64,000 bases of DNA from Pseudoalteromonas sp. '520P1 No. 423' (GTDB lineage Bacteria; Pseudomonadota; Gammaproteobacteria; Enterobacterales; Alteromonadaceae). The notes under the pieces are model-generated. The model was not told the DNA's origin and made no database searches. It saw only the letters and a program-made list of their open reading frames with translations. Within the stretch, counting starts at the first letter, position 1, and each line of letters opens with the position of its first letter. The position numbers and the translations under genes are program-made. The stretch lies in NCBI RefSeq assembly GCF_001269985.1, contig NZ_BBZB01000001.1, positions 1,116,001-1,180,000 on the forward strand, read 5' to 3'. Shown one piece after another: positions 57,489-64,000 of the stretch.

Positions 57489-57899
57489 GTGAAACCAGCT
57501 GCAAGACGTAAAGCACGCGTATTAGCGTTGCAAGCAATTTATTCTTGGCAATTAAGCGGTAACGCAATTGCTACGATTGAACAACATATGCTTTTAGAAA
57601 ATGATGTTACTAAAATGGATGTTGAGTACTTCAAAGACTTAGCACGTGGTGTTTCTGTACATCATGCACAGTTAGATGAGCTTTTATTACCTCATTTAGC
57701 ACGTCCTTTTGATGACTTAGATATGGTTGAAAAAGCGATTTTACGTTTATCTGGATATGAACTTAAATTCCGTGAAGATGTCCCATATAAAGTAGCAATC
57801 AATGAATCAATTGAACTAGCTAAGTTATTTGGTGCTGAAGACAGTCATAAATTTGTTAACGGTGTTTTAGATAAAGCTGTTAAAGATTTACGAGCTTAG
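57489..57899 (+). CDS. nusB: Transcription antitermination factor NusB
   Basis: 136 aa all-helical protein that, with NusE (S10), binds boxA in rRNA leaders. Start is GTG 57489 with AAGGATTCCTA ahead. N-terminal [20 protein letters not shown] and C-terminal [29 protein letters not shown] (in parts [12 protein letters not shown] and KFVNGVLDK) are conserved. Its stop is followed by a terminator-like hairpin before thiL. Confidence 0.96.
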   Translation: MKPAARRKARVLALQAIYSWQLSGNAIATIEQHMLLENDVTKMDVEYFKDLARGVSVHHAQLDELLLPHLARPFDDLDMVEKAILRLSGYELKFREDVPYKVAINESIELAKLFGAEDSHKFVNGVLDKAVKDLRA

Positions 57900-57928
57900 T
57901 CCCTGAGAATAAATTTACTAATTAAGGG

Positions 57929-57951
57929 AGCCGGCCACAGCCGGCTTTTTT
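57929..57951 (+). terminator. Terminator-like hairpin just before the thiL start
   Basis: AGCCGGC/GCCGGCT (7 bp GC-rich, loop CACA) followed by TTTTTT, ending 5 nt before the thiL ATG at 57956. AAGGGAG, the only ribosome binding site candidate, lies on the 5' side of the stem. Folding would bring it close to the start or expose the message to termination. Confidence 0.7.
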
Positions 57952-57955
57952 GTGT

Positions 57956-58915
57956 ATGGACGAATTTGAATTAATCAGCCGTTTTTTTAAGAATAACGGT
58001 ATTACCCGTAAAGATGTTGATTTAGGCATAGGTGATGATGGCGCAGTTGTAACTGTACCTGAAAACTGTCAATTAGTTGTAACAACTGATACGCTTATTT
58101 CAGGCGTGCATTTTTTTCCTGATATGGATCCGCGTGCTTTAGGGCATAGAGCATTAGCTGTAAATTTAAGTGATTTAGCGGCTATGGGAGCAGAACCCGC
58201 TTGGATCTCTTTAGCATTAACATTACCTGAAGCTGATATTCACTGGTTGGAAGAGTTTACTGCTGGTATGCATGAAATTGCTGAATACTTTAATGTTCAG
58301 ATCATAGGTGGTGATACAACCAAAGGGCCTTTGACAATTTCTGTATGTGCTAAAGGCACTGTACCTAAAGGAAAGTCGCTAAAACGCTCAGGTGCTAAAA
58401 ATGGCGATTGGATCTATGTATCTGGTCCATTAGGTGATTCAGGTGTTGCTATTGAAGCTCAAAAGGGTAAACACAACCTGTCACCAAGACAGTTAGAAGC
58501 CGTTAAAAAACGTTTTGAATACCCAAGTCCTAGAGTTGCTGCTGGCCAAGTATTACGTGGTTTGGCATCATCTGCTATTGATATTTCTGATGGTTTAATT
58601 GCGGATATTCAACACATTCTTGATTTATCAGGTGTCGGCGCAATTATTGATGTTGAAAAAGTACCTGTTTCAGATGTATTAAAAGAAGCTTTGACACAAG
58701 ATGAATACTTACCCTATGCCTTAGCTTATGGTGATGATTATGAGTTATTGTTTACTGTTCCAGAAGATAACAAAGGTATGCTTGAAATTAATTTGCGCCA
58801 GTATGGTGTTGAGGCTGTTTGCATTGGGCAAATTAAAGGCAATGCAGGTGAAATTGAGTTACTTAAAAATGAAGAGCGCTTTGAGATTAACGAAAAAGGT
58901 TATCAACATTTTTAA
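57956..58915 (+). CDS. thiL: Thiamine-monophosphate kinase
   Basis: 319 aa from ATG 57956 (MDEFELISRFF); the longer frame begins at a TTG inside the hairpin T run and is unlikely. It phosphorylates TMP to the cofactor thiamine diphosphate. PurM-like fold with GIGDDGAVV, VVTTDTLISGVHF, NLSDLAAMGAEPAW, IIGGDTTKGP and DISDGLIAD. Its first codons directly follow the terminator-like hairpin, so expression may depend on readthrough. The product also supplies the cofactor of aceE. Confidence 0.95.
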   Translation: MDEFELISRFFKNNGITRKDVDLGIGDDGAVVTVPENCQLVVTTDTLISGVHFFPDMDPRALGHRALAVNLSDLAAMGAEPAWISLALTLPEADIHWLEEFTAGMHEIAEYFNVQIIGGDTTKGPLTISVCAKGTVPKGKSLKRSGAKNGDWIYVSGPLGDSGVAIEAQKGKHNLSPRQLEAVKKRFEYPSPRVAAGQVLRGLASSAIDISDGLIADIQHILDLSGVGAIIDVEKVPVSDVLKEALTQDEYLPYALAYGDDYELLFTVPEDNKGMLEINLRQYGVEAVCIGQIKGNAGEIELLKNEERFEINEKGYQHF

Positions 58916-58927
58916 TAAGGGTGAGTT

Positions 58928-59410
58928 TTGAGTACAAAAAGCCAATTTAATTTAAAAAAACCACATCAATTTTTGGCGCTGGGGTTTGGTTTAGGATTAG
59001 CACCTAAGGCACCAGGTACATTTGGTACCTTTGCCGCATTACCATTTATATTTTTAACAGCGCAATATGGGATTGTTGTGCAGATACTCACAGCTCTCGT
59101 TATCAGTGTGGTTGGTATTTGGTTATGTGGTAAAACAGCTGATGATGTGGGTGTGCATGATCATGGTGCAATAGTTTGGGATGAAGTGGCTGGCTATTAT
59201 ATTACTATGATAGGCGCGGTTATTAGTTGGCAGACTTTGCTTGTTGGTTTTGTACTATTTCGCTTTTTTGATATCGCAAAACCAGGACCTATCAGGTGGC
59301 TTGATAAAAAAGTATCTGGTGGTTTTGGCATTATGATAGATGATGTACTTGCTGGTATTTTTTCATTAATTTGCTTGCAAGCTTTAATTAAAGCGGGTTA
59401 TTTAGTATAA
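58928..59410 (+). CDS. pgpA: Phosphatidylglycerophosphatase A
   Basis: 160 aa inner-membrane lipid phosphatase that makes phosphatidylglycerol. TTG start at 58928 with TAAGGGTGAG just upstream. Seen: FGLGLAPKAPGTFGT, VWDEVAGYYITM, FRFFDIAKPGPIRWLD with its acidic pair, and GFGIMIDDVLAG. Four hydrophobic segments. Gene order thiL-pgpA is conserved. 12 nt after thiL, so cotranscribed. Confidence 0.93.
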   Translation: MSTKSQFNLKKPHQFLALGFGLGLAPKAPGTFGTFAALPFIFLTAQYGIVVQILTALVISVVGIWLCGKTADDVGVHDHGAIVWDEVAGYYITMIGAVISWQTLLVGFVLFRFFDIAKPGPIRWLDKKVSGGFGIMIDDVLAGIFSLICLQALIKAGYLV

Positions 59411-59498
59411 ATAGCTTTAATTAGGATTAATAATCTTAAAAATCATAATCAAAAAACATGGTTAGGGTTTTTAAGATCACAATAAAAGAAGATGTTAA

Positions 59499-62400
59499 GT
59501 GATCAAACAATATGTGAGATCTAGCTTTTTTGTATTTATTTTTATACTGTTAAATGCAATAAGTTTAGGTGCCTTTGCTTCAATTAATGATTATGTTGTA
59601 AAGCAATGGAGTACGTTAGATGGCTTAGCATCTCAGTCTTTAAAAAGTGTTGTACAAGACAAACAAGGCTATATTTGGATCGGTACACAGTTTGGTCTTA
59701 GCCGCTTTGATGGACAGCAATTTACCAATTTCACAACTTCTAATTCAAAATTTTTACCAAGTAACTCTATTAAGAAACTGATGTTAGATCGTGATGGTTT
59801 ATTATGGGTTGGCACAAAAAAAGGATTAGTTAAATTAGACCCTAAATCACTTAGCTTTACAAAATATAATGTCAAAGGTCCAGTTCGAGATATTTTAGAA
59901 GATAATGATAATCGCATTTGGATTGCTGCAAATGGCTTGTATTTATTTTCTCAAGATAAGTTTAAATCTTTAAATCAAATCATTAGTGGTATTTCTTCTA
60001 ATCGAGATTGGGTAGACCCTCAAGGACGTTACCGTTCAGATAGAGAAAAGCAAAATGCAATTAGTCAGCTAATTGGCTCAGTAAATAAAATGGCATTATC
60101 ACCAGAAGGAATTTGGCTGATAAATAATCGCTTTTTATTACGTTTAACTAATCTTTCTGATGATCCTGGTGCAGCACTTCGCCTTGAAATTACAGCAAAA
60201 GTATCTCTACCCGAACGCTTAGGGCAAGCAATTGTTTATGATTTGTCATGGATTGATGGCAACCTTTATTTAGCCTCAGAGCTGGGTGCTTATTTTCTTG
60301 ATTTTTTAGGTGCAAATTTTTTAGATGTCGATGAAGAGTTAAGGCCATTTGCACTGCCTCACAGTAGTAATAAAGCTGTTTATAAATTCATGAGTGATGC
60401 TGATGGTGCCCTGTGGGTCTCATCATATGGGCGGCTATTTTATCGCGATGATTCAGGTGAATGGCAGTGGATTGAGCCTACACAATTGGGGCAAAATATT
60501 TGGTTTTCAGATATATTTCAAGATCGTGAAAAAAATATTTGGTTAACCAGTCTCAGTGAAGGTTTGTGGAAAGTACATGCTGGTAACATTAAGCGCCATA
60601 AAACAACAGCAGGTCTCACTGAAGCCATAATGGCGGTGACTTTATCTCCAGATGGTCATCTTTGGGCAGCAACACGAAGTGGTGTTGGTTATTTTGATGC
60701 AAATAACGAATATGTAAATGAAATCCCTCTTTCTGAACTAGAGCGTTCATCTATTAATGATATGTTCTTTCAAGGTTCAAGACTATATTTAGGAACCGAT
60801 CGGGGTGTTGTTTATTATCAAGACGGAAAAGTAGAAACCTTACCGGGAAGAGCTTTGCGTTATAACCCTGTATTAGCTTTAGCGCCTTCATCTAGTGGCG
60901 GAATTTGGATAGGAACTGCACGCGGATTGTTTCGCCAAGCATATAGTGGTTTAAAACCTTTTGTTTATAATGCATTTTTGGATAGTAAGTTTATTACTTA
61001 TGTCATGGATAAAGGCACCTATGGTTGGCTTGGAACAAGTAAAGGCGCTTATTATTTTACAGATAAAGGCATAGAGCGCACAGGTAGTTCAACAGCACTT
61101 GAAAATGCCTATGTTACGAGTATTTTAGAAGTGGCTGAAGTAGGTACTTTTATTGGTACTTTAAATGATGGTTTGTTTTATCGAGATCTAAAAAAGCAGT
61201 GGCGCCAGTTTGATATTTCAAACGGTTTACCTTATGGCCCAATTTTTAGTTTGCACTTTGATGGAAATTTACAACAACTTTGGGTTAGTACACTTAAAGG
61301 TGTATATCGCTTACCTGTTATCCAATTCCCTAAAGCTCTAGATAGCTTAAAAGCAGAGCAAGTGATCACCTCTCTAGATCGTCAATTAGATGGTAAACCA
61401 AGCCAATGTTGTGCTGGTTATGGTCATGATGCGGTTGCAGATCAAAAAGGTTCGTTATGGTACCCAAGTTTGAAAGGTTTGGTAGAAGTACCTAAAAATA
61501 TAGTGCTATTTGGTTCAGAAGCATTAACACCACATATTGAAAGCATCATTACCGACAAAAGATCCATTGGTTTTATTAATGATGATAAAACAGTATTAGA
61601 TACCGATGAACGTAATGTGACGATTAAGTACACGGCAATAGATTATTCAGCACCAAAAAGCATAGAGTTTAGATATAAATTATTAGGATTAGATAATGAT
61701 TGGCGTTATGCCAAAATGCGCCGGGAAGCGATTTACACTAACTTATCACCGGGTACTTTTGTTTTTGAGCTATCAGTTAAACGTGTCAGTGAGTCTTGGG
61801 ATGATGCGATAGATACTGAGGTTGTATTTGTAGTCCCAAAAACGTTTGATGAAACCGTTTATTTTCGTTTAATGATTATTTCAATTTTCTTTCTGGTATT
61901 TTATCTATTGTTTTGGATATATCGTGCCCAAGAGCGTAGAAAACAAATTGAATTAGAAAAGCAGGTAGAAACCCGAACTCAAGAATTAAAGTCTGCCAAT
62001 GATAAATTAAATAATGCTAACTCTCAGCTAAAAGAAGTGAGCCATAATGATGAGTTAACAGGTTTAAGAAGTCGTCGATTCTTATTTGATCAATTGCCTA
62101 AAGATATTGAGCATTTCCAGCGAAATAGAGCAAGCATAGAAGAGCAGGGTAAGGCGATGGCGCTGCTTATTATTAATTTAGATGACTTTAGTCGGGTAAA
62201 TGATACTTACGGTCCTATGGCCGGTGATAGCTGCTTACAGCAAGTTGCAGCTTTGCTTAATAGTAAAACGCAAGGCTCGGATTATATTGTACGCTGGAGT
62301 GGTGATGAGTTCTTATTATTACTAAGAGATATGAGGCGTGATGCAATAACACGTTATGTAAAACGTTTAGGGCAAACCATTGCACAAGACAACTTTAAGT

Positions 62401-62678
62401 TACCAAATGGTAAAGCTATTCATTTGACTAGCTCTATGGGTTGGGCTTTTTATCCATTACCATTATTAGGTGGGCAAATCATTGGCTGGGAAACGTCTAT
62501 TAATATAGCTGATTTGGCTTTGCATCGCGTAAAAGATAATGGCCGAAATGGTTATGCGACTTTTTCTTTTGATGAGCAGTTAGATGCTTTTGAGTTTGAA
62601 AATAGCGAAAACATAGAAGTACAATTAAATAATTTGTTAGAAACAGGATTGTCAGAATTAAAAATATGGCAATTCTAA
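59499..62678 (+). CDS. Two-component-propeller sensor diguanylate cyclase
   Basis: 1059 aa with GTG start. Signal peptide or anchor (FVFIFILLNAISLGAFA), then about 14 Reg_prop-type beta-propeller repeats (IWIGTQFGLSRFDG, LLWVGTKKGLVKLD and others) to about residue 640, a Y_Y_Y domain (about 690-770: YTAIDYSAPKSIEFRYKLLG as a 20-residue core), one membrane segment (about 786-809), a coiled coil (about 812-848), and a GGDEF domain with SGDEF near 933 (first Gly changed to Ser, normally tolerated). The allosteric I-site Arg (RxxD) is Gln (QGSD). It probably senses a periplasmic ligand and makes cyclic di-GMP. Ligand unknown. Confidence 0.9.
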   Translation: MIKQYVRSSFFVFIFILLNAISLGAFASINDYVVKQWSTLDGLASQSLKSVVQDKQGYIWIGTQFGLSRFDGQQFTNFTTSNSKFLPSNSIKKLMLDRDGLLWVGTKKGLVKLDPKSLSFTKYNVKGPVRDILEDNDNRIWIAANGLYLFSQDKFKSLNQIISGISSNRDWVDPQGRYRSDREKQNAISQLIGSVNKMALSPEGIWLINNRFLLRLTNLSDDPGAALRLEITAKVSLPERLGQAIVYDLSWIDGNLYLASELGAYFLDFLGANFLDVDEELRPFALPHSSNKAVYKFMSDADGALWVSSYGRLFYRDDSGEWQWIEPTQLGQNIWFSDIFQDREKNIWLTSLSEGLWKVHAGNIKRHKTTAGLTEAIMAVTLSPDGHLWAATRSGVGYFDANNEYVNEIPLSELERSSINDMFFQGSRLYLGTDRGVVYYQDGKVETLPGRALRYNPVLALAPSSSGGIWIGTARGLFRQAYSGLKPFVYNAFLDSKFITYVMDKGTYGWLGTSKGAYYFTDKGIERTGSSTALENAYVTSILEVAEVGTFIGTLNDGLFYRDLKKQWRQFDISNGLPYGPIFSLHFDGNLQQLWVSTLKGVYRLPVIQFPKALDSLKAEQVITSLDRQLDGKPSQCCAGYGHDAVADQKGSLWYPSLKGLVEVPKNIVLFGSEALTPHIESIITDKRSIGFINDDKTVLDTDERNVTIKYTAIDYSAPKSIEFRYKLLGLDNDWRYAKMRREAIYTNLSPGTFVFELSVKRVSESWDDAIDTEVVFVVPKTFDETVYFRLMIISIFFLVFYLLFWIYRAQERRKQIELEKQVETRTQELKSANDKLNNANSQLKEVSHNDELTGLRSRRFLFDQLPKDIEHFQRNRASIEEQGKAMALLIINLDDFSRVNDTYGPMAGDSCLQQVAALLNSKTQGSDYIVRWSGDEFLLLLRDMRRDAITRYVKRLGQTIAQDNFKLPNGKAIHLTSSMGWAFYPLPLLGGQIIGWETSINIADLALHRVKDNGRNGYATFSFDEQLDAFEFENSENIEVQLNNLLETGLSELKIWQF

Positions 62679-62684
62679 ATTAAA

Positions 62685-62720
62685 TATGCCCGTTTCACGA
62701 AGTGAAACGGGCATATTTTT
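62685..62720 (+). terminator. Strong terminator after the diguanylate cyclase
   Basis: A 14-bp perfect stem ATATGCCCGTTTCAC/GTGAAACGGGCATAT with loop GAA, then TTTTTATT. T tracts on both strands make it bidirectional with the DUF4426 gene (stop at 62722). Confidence 0.9.
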
Positions 62721-62721
62721 A

Positions 62722-63171
62722 TTAGTCCACATAAAACTTTTGCTGAAACTTCAATTTTTTAAAGTTTTTACCTTGGCTTATTTCTAATTCAAAGCGATAA
62801 GTTTCTTCATTGCGGTATTTGATTGGTGCGATGTAATACACTGAGTCGCCTTCAACAATTTCTTGAAATTCCATCTCTATACGATGACCTATTAAGTTTC
62901 TTGCCACACCGATTATTTTCACCTTTTGTGCGGGTGTATCTTTAGTGCGATTATCTAATACAGAAATATTAACTACACCAGCATAACCACTGCGTTCAAT
63001 ACCGTAATGTTTTGCTATTTTAGGTTGTAAAAAAGTAGATGGAAAAGCGATGTAATGCACATCCCAATTGCCTAAGGTTTTAAATTGGCCACCTTGATCA
63101 CTGGCTTGCGTAAAAGCGGAAAATAAAAAGAAAGTTACAAATAGCAAAATGACATGATTGAACTTTATCAT
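62722..63171 (-). CDS. DUF4426 family exported protein
   Basis: 149 aa. Signal peptide FVTFFLFSAFTQASDQGG (cut after QA), then the DUF4426 pattern: FKTLGNWDVHYIAFPSTFLQPKIAKHYGI split as NWDVHYIAFPSTFL and IAKHYGIERS, later VARNLIGHRIEMEFQEI. An all-beta periplasmic protein of unknown function. In many Alteromonadales and Vibrionales the family lies next to yggT and proC, as here. Confidence 0.85.
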   Translation of the reverse strand: MIKFNHVILLFVTFFLFSAFTQASDQGGQFKTLGNWDVHYIAFPSTFLQPKIAKHYGIERSGYAGVVNISVLDNRTKDTPAQKVKIIGVARNLIGHRIEMEFQEIVEGDSVYYIAPIKYRNEETYRFELEISQGKNFKKLKFQQKFYVD

Positions 63172-63301
63172 TGGGTGTCTCCATCGACATTGGCTTTATG
63201 AGTGAGTTGCCATAGTGGCTTTGTTCTGATTATAGTATCAGGAATGATTTTTATCTTGTTATTTTTTATAGATTAAATAACTTTTGGTGGGAAAATAGAG
63301 C

Positions 63302-63330
63302 AAAGAGGCGCTATTTTTAGCGCCTCTTTA
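63302..63330 (-). terminator. Terminator after yggT
   Basis: AAAGAGGCGCTA/AGCGCCTCTTT with loop TTTTT, 20 nt past the yggT stop. Confidence 0.8.
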
Positions 63331-63349
63331 AAAATGATTTATATTGGGT

Positions 63350-63883
63350 TTATTTAAATAAATCCATAAACAAAATTTGAATAAACTGAATACCGATAAT
63401 TAATACTAATACAGATAAATCTAAGCCACCAATAGGAGGAATGATTTTTCGAATTGGTCTAAGCATAGGTTCTGTTAGTTGATGGAATACAGCCTCCATA
63501 GGATTATTTCCTTGGCTTACCCAGCTTAAAATTGCACGGATAATCAACACCCAAAATACTAATTTTACCGCTTCTTTAACAAGTGTAATACCAGATCCGA
63601 TTAATGCACTGATAGGCTCCCATGTGCCATAAATCATTAACATTACAACACTTACTTTAGCAAAAGCGATTAAAAAGCCTAATACCAAAGAAGCAACATC
63701 TATCCCTGCAAAGCCAGGAATGACTTTACGTAATGGATTCACTAAAGGTGAAGTTGCCTTTACGATAAATTGGCTTAAAGGGTTATAAAAATCAGCTTTT
63801 GCAAGTTGTAGCCAAAAACGAAGTAAAACCACCATTAAAAACAAATCAAAGGCGATTTCAATTAAAAATTTAAATGCATTCAT
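63350..63883 (-). CDS. yggT: YggT family membrane protein
   Basis: 177 aa with two YGGT repeats, each a pair of membrane segments: LLRFWLQLAKADFYNPLSQF then NPLRKVIPGFAGIDVASLVL, and AILSWVSQGNNPMEAVFHQL then PIRKIIPPIGGLDLSVLVL. Such proteins are linked to osmotic tolerance and cell division in other bacteria; the mechanism is not settled. It is directly downstream of proC on the minus strand. Confidence 0.93.
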   Translation of the reverse strand: MNAFKFLIEIAFDLFLMVVLLRFWLQLAKADFYNPLSQFIVKATSPLVNPLRKVIPGFAGIDVASLVLGFLIAFAKVSVVMLMIYGTWEPISALIGSGITLVKEAVKLVFWVLIIRAILSWVSQGNNPMEAVFHQLTEPMLRPIRKIIPPIGGLDLSVLVLIIGIQFIQILFMDLFK

Positions 63884-63927
63884 TGGTTACCTGTTTTATT
63901 TTCTGTGCTCTTTAACTACAGAGCTTG

Positions 63928-64000
63928 TTAAAGTTCTTGTTCCATTTCTTGTGCGCGCGCAATACACTTATCCATTGCATCTGAAACACTTTGTACTAAA
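63928..64000 (-). CDS. proC: Pyrroline-5-carboxylate reductase, C-terminal end
   Basis: Partial; the gene continues beyond the right edge. The 23 last codons read LVQSVSDAMDKCIARAQEMEQEL before TAA, matching the terminal helix of ProC in length and character. Assignment rests mostly on the conserved proC-yggT order; the catalytic parts lie outside the window. Confidence 0.65.
   Translation of the reverse strand, partial: LVQSVSDAMDKCIARAQEMEQEL

Overview
The window looks like chromosomal DNA of a low-GC marine gammaproteobacterium of the Alteromonadales, most like Pseudoalteromonas. This is inference from the AT-rich base use, the protein families (DUF2058, DUF3718, DUF3530, DUF4426) and gammaproteobacterial gene order (pdhR-aceE-aceF-lpd, argR/mdh, ispB/rplU-rpmA-obgE, lptD-surA-pdxA-rsmA-apaG-apaH/djlA, nrdR-ribD-ribE-ribB-ribH-nusB-thiL-pgpA). 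Almost all of it is core housekeeping DNA. There is no CRISPR array, prophage or intact insertion sequence.

Layout. 0-9 kb: end of epmA, a glycerophosphodiesterase, EamA and MFS exporters, a periplasmic binding-like protein, tRNA-Ala(TGC), a small lipoprotein, a YaiL-like protein, a class II aldolase plus enolase-superfamily pair, and ampD-ampE. 10-17 kb: the pyruvate dehydrogenase locus with PdhR-type operators. 17.5-24 kb: tapT, a GGA-rich CsrB/RsmB-like small RNA on the minus strand, then a Fur-box-preceded ferric-iron ABC transporter and a Dyp-type peroxidase. 24-30 kb: argR/mdh, ispB/rplU-rpmA-obgE, folA and two tandem DUF3718 genes. 30-46 kb: a chemoreceptor, the outer-membrane assembly and 16S rRNA maturation operon lptD to apaH, djlA, a DUF3530 protein, a short META-type lipoprotein, rluA-rapA and a PIN-PhoH ATPase. 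46.8-51.2 kb is the only clearly accessory stretch: a 264-bp MITE-like element against the phoH terminator, an IS66 transposase remnant, a DUF4124 protein, ettA, a 30-codon ORF with a good ribosome binding site, a DUF5522 frame with no start codon, and a decayed secreted-protein gene. 51.2-59.4 kb: glyA, a bacterial XPF/ERCC4-type nuclease, and the nrdR-rib-nusB-thiL-pgpA cluster. 59.5-64 kb: a large beta-propeller diguanylate cyclase, a DUF4426 protein, yggT and the end of proC.

The most interesting signals are not protein genes. First, the intergenic CsrB-like RNA has 13 GGA motifs on one strand and none on the other, with a consensus -10 box and a hairpin terminator. Second, a dispersed double-hairpin element (about 40 bp) sits directly after the stop codons of ampE, glyA, nrdR and ettA and at 47.87 kb, with degenerate relatives after lpd, tapT, mdh and djlA. 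Others include the RibB protein with a zinc-less GTP cyclohydrolase II domain (RibBX type), a terminator-like hairpin ending 5 nt before the thiL start, and the XPF-family nuclease.
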